Assembly (NCBI RefSeq): GCF_039541075.1
Contig: NZ_BAABFN010000020.1
Location: forward strand, 1-64,000
Origin: Compostibacter hankyongensis
GTDB lineage: Bacteria; Bacteroidota; Bacteroidia; Chitinophagales; Chitinophagaceae
Length of the DNA: 64,000 nt
Reading direction: 5' to 3'
The notes below the pieces were generated by a model, which saw only the letters and a program-made list of their open reading frames with translations, had not been told where the DNA came from and did not search any database. Positions 59,531-64,000 of this stretch are shown here, in pieces (positions within the stretch are counted from its first letter, which is position 1; each line of letters begins with the position of its first letter). The position numbers were made by a program, and so were the translations under genes.

Positions 59531-60976
59531 TTATCGTCCCGCAGCGGTGCTGTCCGTTCCCGCAGCGGTGCTGTCTGCCGGCTGCGGATCGGTGATCCAC
59601 AGCAGCCCGGGGAAGTCGTTGTCCCAGTTGGCCCTTACATTGAAATCGGGCTGCAGGGGGATCACCCGTTCGGGTTGCTTTTTTTCGCCGTAGTAGCGTC
59701 CCCGGTCCCATACCCCGTTGCGGTTATCGTCTTCGAGCACCCGTACGTTGTAGCTACCCGGTTTGAGGTTTTCCATCTTCCAGTCCTTCCCGGTGAGCGG
59801 GGCGGCCTTTACCACCTTGTCTTCCTGCACCAGCTGCAGCACATAAGGATGCGCGGTATCGGCATGGGTGAAATGCAGGATCAGCGATCCGTAATCGGAA
59901 GCGCCTTTGGTGGTAAAGGAAAGGGTGTCGGCCTTGGGCGGTTTCAGTCCCCCGGTATCGGTGGCGAAGCCGGCCTTCAGCAGCAGGCGGTAGGGCATTT
60001 CCTCCTTCCATTTCCAGTCCACCGACAGCGTCTTATGGGTGGAGTCGTCCAGGCTGAATACGGGCGTCACGGGGCGCAGCAGGGTATCTTCCAGCAGGGT
60101 GACCCCGCTGCTGTCGTACTGCTGCAGCGGTCTTGAGAAGCGGATATAGAGGGGGTTGTGCAGCTCCTGTTTACCTTCGTCCAGCGCAACGCTGTAGGTG
60201 AGGGTGTCTTTTTTGGCGGCCTCGCTGGTATCCGGCGCGGGGACGGCTTCTTTTTCCTTGAACAGGTACAGGTCGAGGCTGTCGGAGTGGTCCAGCCGAA
60301 GGGAGTCGTTCAGGAAAGCGATGGCCTCGGTGGAGTCGTTGTACTGCAGATCGTTGTTGGCATCTTTGAGGGCAAATACCCTGTAGGTGCCGTGGGGCAG
60401 GTTACGCAGGCGGAAGCGGCCGCCGCTTTTGCTGCGGGTATAGTATACCGGCTTTTCGCGGAGCACGACCGAGTCGTCGTCCGTCCGGGTGTAGAGCATC
60501 ACCACCACATTGCTGTCGGTCTTGCCGGTGGCGGCATCGAAAAGTCTTCCGGATATCTGTAGCGAGTCCAGGTAATCGCCCGTGGAAAACACGTACTGGA
60601 AGTCTTCCGCGGGATTGCCTTCGTTGATATCCTGCACCGCGCTTCCGAGGTTGATCGTATAGGTGGTATTGGGTTGCAGGGTATCCTTGATGCTGATGGC
60701 GATGTTCTGCAGCTTGGAGGTCACCACCGGCTGGTGCTTGGGGTAGGGCGTCACGATCATCTGCTCCTGCAGGTTCTGGAGCTGCACATATTCGTCGAAG
60801 GTGAGGCTGATCTTTTTGGCTGTGAAATGCAGGGAGGAGTCCGGCGGTACCGTAGCGGTGAGCCGGGGAGCGATGGTGTCCTTGGGGCCACCGGTGGGCG
60901 CCACGATCTGGGCACAGCGGCTGAAGGCCCCCAGCAGAAAGAGCAGTAAGCATAAATAGATCGCGGCACGTTGCAT
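59531..60976 (-). CDS. Ig-like (Big_5) domain lipoprotein
   Basis: A 481-residue lipoprotein with lipobox GAFSRC (Cys21), followed by PTGGPKDTIAPRL, the hallmark of Bacteroidota proteins with an N-terminal Big_5 (Ig-like) domain (about 34-130). The rest is beta-rich with CarboxypepD_reg-like stretches (GGRFRLRNLPHGTYRVFALKD; GSYNVRVLEDDNRNGVWDRG). Surface or periplasmic, function unknown. The TAAATTTG box lies 11 bp before the start. Ends in a short duplicated tail (DSTAAGTDSTAAGR). Confidence 0.82.
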   Translation of the reverse strand: MQRAAIYLCLLLFLLGAFSRCAQIVAPTGGPKDTIAPRLTATVPPDSSLHFTAKKISLTFDEYVQLQNLQEQMIVTPYPKHQPVVTSKLQNIAISIKDTLQPNTTYTINLGSAVQDINEGNPAEDFQYVFSTGDYLDSLQISGRLFDAATGKTDSNVVVMLYTRTDDDSVVLREKPVYYTRSKSGGRFRLRNLPHGTYRVFALKDANNDLQYNDSTEAIAFLNDSLRLDHSDSLDLYLFKEKEAVPAPDTSEAAKKDTLTYSVALDEGKQELHNPLYIRFSRPLQQYDSSGVTLLEDTLLRPVTPVFSLDDSTHKTLSVDWKWKEEMPYRLLLKAGFATDTGGLKPPKADTLSFTTKGASDYGSLILHFTHADTAHPYVLQLVQEDKVVKAAPLTGKDWKMENLKPGSYNVRVLEDDNRNGVWDRGRYYGEKKQPERVIPLQPDFNVRANWDNDFPGLLWITDPQPADSTAAGTDSTAAGR

Positions 60977-60986
60977 TCCCTTCAGG

Positions 60987-60994
60987 CAAATTTA
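60987..60994 (-). promoter_or_regulatory. -7 box for the Big_5 lipoprotein gene
   Basis: TAAATTTG on the minus strand, 10 bp before the ATG. Confidence 0.5.
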
Positions 60995-61033
60995 TGCAAA
61001 CATACTACTGTTCAGCCAATTGTCCGTTGCTCC

Positions 61034-64000
61034 CTATTCGGTTTCTGCGTCTTCGGTTTCCAGCTGCTGGTGATGGGTGCTGGTGAAATGGCACCAGTGG
61101 CAGTCCGGCTTGCCGCAGCCGGTATAAAATTCCCGCTGCCGGATCTGCTGCCAGACGGTCTTCACCTGCGACAGCACGGTGGCGGTATCTTCCGCCGTGA
61201 TGTCGATGCGGTGCTTGTAATATTCCTTCTTTTTGTTGGGCTCTATAAAGTCGAACTCGGTGCTGGCCACGCGCCAGTCCTTGAGCTTGTAATGATCCAG
61301 CAGCAGCTTGTAGAATACGGCCTGCCGCCAGTAGTCGCCCCCCAGGGGATTTTTTTCATTCGGCGGCAGCAGCTTTTCCCGGGTGCCCTTGCGTTCGTAG
61401 TTGCCGGTTTTGTAATCCACTACGTTCACCGCGTTGCCGTTGAATTCCAGCTTGTCCAGCTTACCCTTCAGCGGGATGCCGTCCACCACCACATGGCGGA
61501 CGTTTAGCTCTATGCTGACTACCTTGTTCCAGCCGGCGGCATACTGCTGGTAATAGTGGCGCAGGATGTCCTGCCCGTATTCCATGCGGCGCGCATAGGC
61601 TTCGCGGGTGAAGCTTTCGCGGTGATGGTGCATAAACCAGCGGAAGTCGTTCAGCAGGACCTCTTCGGCGGGGAAGCTGCGGTCTTCGCTTTCCTGCATT
61701 TTCAGGAAAAGGCGTTCGAGGGCATGGTGGACGGCGGAGCCGAACTCGGTGGCCTCGGAGCGGCCGGAGGGTACCCGCAGCAGGTTGTTGTAATAAAATT
61801 TCAGAGGGCAGTCCAGGTAGTTGTTCAGCGCGGTGACGTTCATCACGAACTTATCCAGCAGGCGGTCTATCCATTCCTGTCCTTCGGCGCTGATGCGGGG
61901 CGCGGCGGCGGTGAACTCCAGCGCGGCAAAGTCGGCGAGCCGGTTGCTGTCGGGCGTCACCGTTTCTTCCGGCAGGTCGGACCCTTCCCGCAGCTCGGCG
62001 ATAAAGCGGGACGGCTCCAGCGCTTTCCCCTCGTTGTTCTCCCGGCACCAGGAGATGGAGAGGTGCCGCCGGGCGCGGGTAACGGCTACGAAAAACAGGC
62101 GTCGCAGCTCTTCTTCCTCCTGGTATTTTGCCGGCGTTTCCAGCAGGGTATCCGGGAGGGTATACCCCGAGGAAGGCTTTCTTTTCTTTTCCCAGTTGGT
62201 GGCGTTGCCGCCGGCCAGGAAGACGTACTCGAACTCGAGGCCCTTGGCGCCGTGTGCGGTGAGCAGGTTCACCCCGTGCTCGTTGCCCAGGATGCGGTTG
62301 ATGGCCACCGGCAGGCCGTTGCGCTCCATCAGGTCCAGGGTGCGGACCAGCCCCCCGATGTTGAGCTCGGGGTTGCGCCGGGTTTCTGCCTTCACAAAAT
62401 CGAAGACTGCGCTCAGCACCTGCATCAGCCATACCTTATCGGGGCTCTGCAGCACATGGGGCAGAAAGCCACCCTCCCGGATCACCCGCTCCGTTAGCTC
62501 CTGCAGCGTAGTGTTGAAGGCGGCCCCGATCCAGCCTTCCAGCTTACGGGCCACCTCGAAGAGCGCTTCATGGGGACGCTGTTCAAAGAGGGTGGGGTTA
62601 CGGGTCTTCAGCCAGTCCTGCAGGTAGGCGCGCAGGGAGGTCTTTTCGCGGAAGCTTTTCTCGGCCACCTCCACGCTCAGGCGCGCCACCTCCACGGGGG
62701 GTACCCCGTAGAGGTCGTAATGCAGGATCTCGAAAAGCAGGCCGTCCCCGCTGTAGGGCACTTCGGTTTCGGCCGCGATATACCGCAGCAGGGTCAGCAG
62801 CTTTACGGCCAGCGGCTCTTTGAAAAGATCCTGTTTTCTTTTGGCATATACCGGGATGTCCTTCATCTGCAGAAAGCGGCTCAGCGCTTCCCCGTACTTG
62901 TTTTCCCGGTAAATGACGGCGATGTGCTCCGGCGGCACGCCCTGCTCCCGGATCAGGCTTTCGAGTTCGCCGGCCAGGCCGGCCATCTCCTGAAAGGGAT
63001 TGGCGTATATACATAACCGTGGTACGGTAAGATCGTGCATGCGGTCCGGGTGCGCGGCCTTCAGCACTTTCTCCAGGCCGGGCAGCTTGTTGACCAGCCG
63101 CTCTTCGTTGTGCCCGATCAGGGCCCTGGACACGTCGAGAACGGGCTGCACCGAACGGTAGTTTTCGGTCAGCACTATGGTATAGAGGACCGGGGCGTAA
63201 GCCTGGGCAAAGTTGAGCATGTTGACCACGTTGGCGCCCTGGAAGCGGTAGATGGACTGGTCGTCGTCGCCTACCACGAAGATGTTCGGCGTGGGATCGT
63301 CGCCCAGCAGCGCAGATACCAGCGCATTTTGAGAGCCGCTGGTATCCTGGTACTCGTCCACCAGGATGTACTGGTATTGTTCCCGGCACTGGGCCAGCAG
63401 GTAGGGATGTTCGCGGAAGGCCGTCAGCACCCAGTTGATCATGTCTTCAAAATCGTACCGGTTGTGGCGGTGCAGCAGCTCCTGGTAGATGACGAAGGTA
63501 TCTGCGGCGGCGGCGGTGCGGGCCATCTTATCCTTTTCGTTTTCGATGGCCTCCTGTTTAAGATCGCCTTTGTTGTACTTGCCGGCGCGGGAGGTTTTAT
63601 AGATAAAAGCTTCCCGGTTGGGCAGGTCTTCCAGGTATTCCCGGATGCCTGTTTTGATGAAGGCGGCATCCCATCCCTCCCGTTTCATATCGCTGTAGAG
63701 GTTCTTCAGGTTGGATATCTCAAAATAGGCGTCCCCGCGGTACCGCTTCAGGGGATTGTCCTTGTCCAGCCCGTCGACGATGGTCTTGATCAGCTCGATA
63801 CGCTCCAGCTCGGAGACCGGCTCCAGGCTGTTTTTTTCAAACAGCGTACGGTTGTCCTGGATGATGTCGTTACAGAAGGCGTGAAAGGTATGGATGTTGA
63901 CGCGGTAGGCTTCGGCGCCGATAAAGCTTTGCAGGCGCTGCCGCATGGCCACTGCGCCGGCGTCGGTATAGGTGAGGCAGAGGATGTTCTCCGGCAGCGC
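61034..64000 (-). CDS. UvrD/PcrA-type helicase with PD-(D/E)XK nuclease, N-terminus cut
   Basis: Partial gene: the frame stays open to the right edge, so the Walker A motif lies outside. Present are QGANVVNM and VGDDDQSIYRFQGANV (motif III/Q-loop), ILVDEYQDTSGSQN (motif II), LLTAHGAKGLEFEYVFLAG and the late motif VAVTRARRHLSISWC. The C-terminal ~250 residues are a RecB/AddB-like nuclease (KLDKLEF...VVDYKTG) with cysteines in NYLDCPLKFYY and GCGKPDCHWCHF, the 4Cys iron-staple pattern of AddB. Likely DNA end-processing or defence; a RecB/AddB partner is not in view. Confidence 0.88.
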   Translation of the reverse strand, partial: ALPENILCLTYTDAGAVAMRQRLQSFIGAEAYRVNIHTFHAFCNDIIQDNRTLFEKNSLEPVSELERIELIKTIVDGLDKDNPLKRYRGDAYFEISNLKNLYSDMKREGWDAAFIKTGIREYLEDLPNREAFIYKTSRAGKYNKGDLKQEAIENEKDKMARTAAAADTFVIYQELLHRHNRYDFEDMINWVLTAFREHPYLLAQCREQYQYILVDEYQDTSGSQNALVSALLGDDPTPNIFVVGDDDQSIYRFQGANVVNMLNFAQAYAPVLYTIVLTENYRSVQPVLDVSRALIGHNEERLVNKLPGLEKVLKAAHPDRMHDLTVPRLCIYANPFQEMAGLAGELESLIREQGVPPEHIAVIYRENKYGEALSRFLQMKDIPVYAKRKQDLFKEPLAVKLLTLLRYIAAETEVPYSGDGLLFEILHYDLYGVPPVEVARLSVEVAEKSFREKTSLRAYLQDWLKTRNPTLFEQRPHEALFEVARKLEGWIGAAFNTTLQELTERVIREGGFLPHVLQSPDKVWLMQVLSAVFDFVKAETRRNPELNIGGLVRTLDLMERNGLPVAINRILGNEHGVNLLTAHGAKGLEFEYVFLAGGNATNWEKKRKPSSGYTLPDTLLETPAKYQEEEELRRLFFVAVTRARRHLSISWCRENNEGKALEPSRFIAELREGSDLPEETVTPDSNRLADFAALEFTAAAPRISAEGQEWIDRLLDKFVMNVTALNNYLDCPLKFYYNNLLRVPSGRSEATEFGSAVHHALERLFLKMQESEDRSFPAEEVLLNDFRWFMHHHRESFTREAYARRMEYGQDILRHYYQQYAAGWNKVVSIELNVRHVVVDGIPLKGKLDKLEFNGNAVNVVDYKTGNYERKGTREKLLPPNEKNPLGGDYWRQAVFYKLLLDHYKLKDWRVASTEFDFIEPNKKKEYYKHRIDITAEDTATVLSQVKTVWQQIRQREFYTGCGKPDCHWCHFTSTHHQQLETEDAETE

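Noticed and set aside
1..64000. CRISPR arrays, tRNA/rRNA genes, intact insertion sequences
   Set aside because: None was recognised on either strand; no regular spacer array, cloverleaf or transposase was seen.

Overview
The window reads as a chromosomal segment of a Bacteroidota bacterium, probably Chitinophagia or Sphingobacteriia. Supporting signs are a SusC/SusD pair, an ECF sigma/FecR pair, DUF6520 and MauE/DoxX-like genes, a split methionine synthase, a 615-residue PurF, few Shine-Dalgarno sequences, and many TAnnTTTG (-7) boxes lying only a few bases before start codons. No rRNA, tRNA, CRISPR array or intact transposase was seen.

Layout. (1) 1-16.5 kb is accessory DNA. It opens with a visibly AT-rich two-gene cassette (OLD/RecF-like ATPase plus DUF4276/TOPRIM-like protein), then an alpha/beta hydrolase, a DJ-1/PfpI protein and a GH43 glycosidase. 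Next comes the most striking locus: a MazG-like nucleotide pyrophosphohydrolase translationally coupled to a GIY-YIG / DUF2075 helicase / S24 (LexA-type) peptidase fusion, with a convergent tandem-HTH XRE regulator. It is followed by a long imperfect hairpin, a SusC-SusD-thioredoxin uptake operon, DUF6520 and MauE/DoxX genes, and an AraC regulator flanked by 20-bp-periodic repeats. (2) 16.5-28.3 kb is largely core: an EEP phosphatase, two rhomboids (one lacking its catalytic His), RlmD, hydrolases, FabG, a GH3-family protein, LptB and MetF. (3) 28.3-38.8 kb holds beta-barrel proteins, a START-domain protein, SDR/epimerase genes and an ECF sigma-FecR system. Its presumed outer-membrane partner has an STN domain but no TonB-dependent barrel. 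Two near-identical bipartite promoters mark the sigma gene and a repeat protein as a regulon. A MntA/HepT toxin-antitoxin pair follows. (4) 38.8-64 kb is core metabolism and housekeeping: PSP1-domain protein, HolB, OsmC, YjjG-like HAD, Psd, CdsA, CPBP protease, DusB, an HNH gene, ProC, SixA-like phosphatase, PurF, split MetH, OAH sulfhydrylase, PfkB kinase, RecR, a Big_5 lipoprotein and a UvrD-type helicase-nuclease cut by the right edge.

How genes work together. MetF, the two MetH halves and the OAH sulfhydrylase cover de novo methionine synthesis, with metH and the sulfhydrylase divergent from one intergenic region. Psd and CdsA belong to phospholipid synthesis. RecR and the helicase-nuclease belong to DNA repair. 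The 5.5-8.7 kb locus is the best candidate for an undescribed system. It couples NTP hydrolysis, nicking, helicase activity and a self-cleaving SOS-type switch, and each of its two transcription units has a palindrome at its start. All functional calls come from reading motifs by eye; no database search was run.
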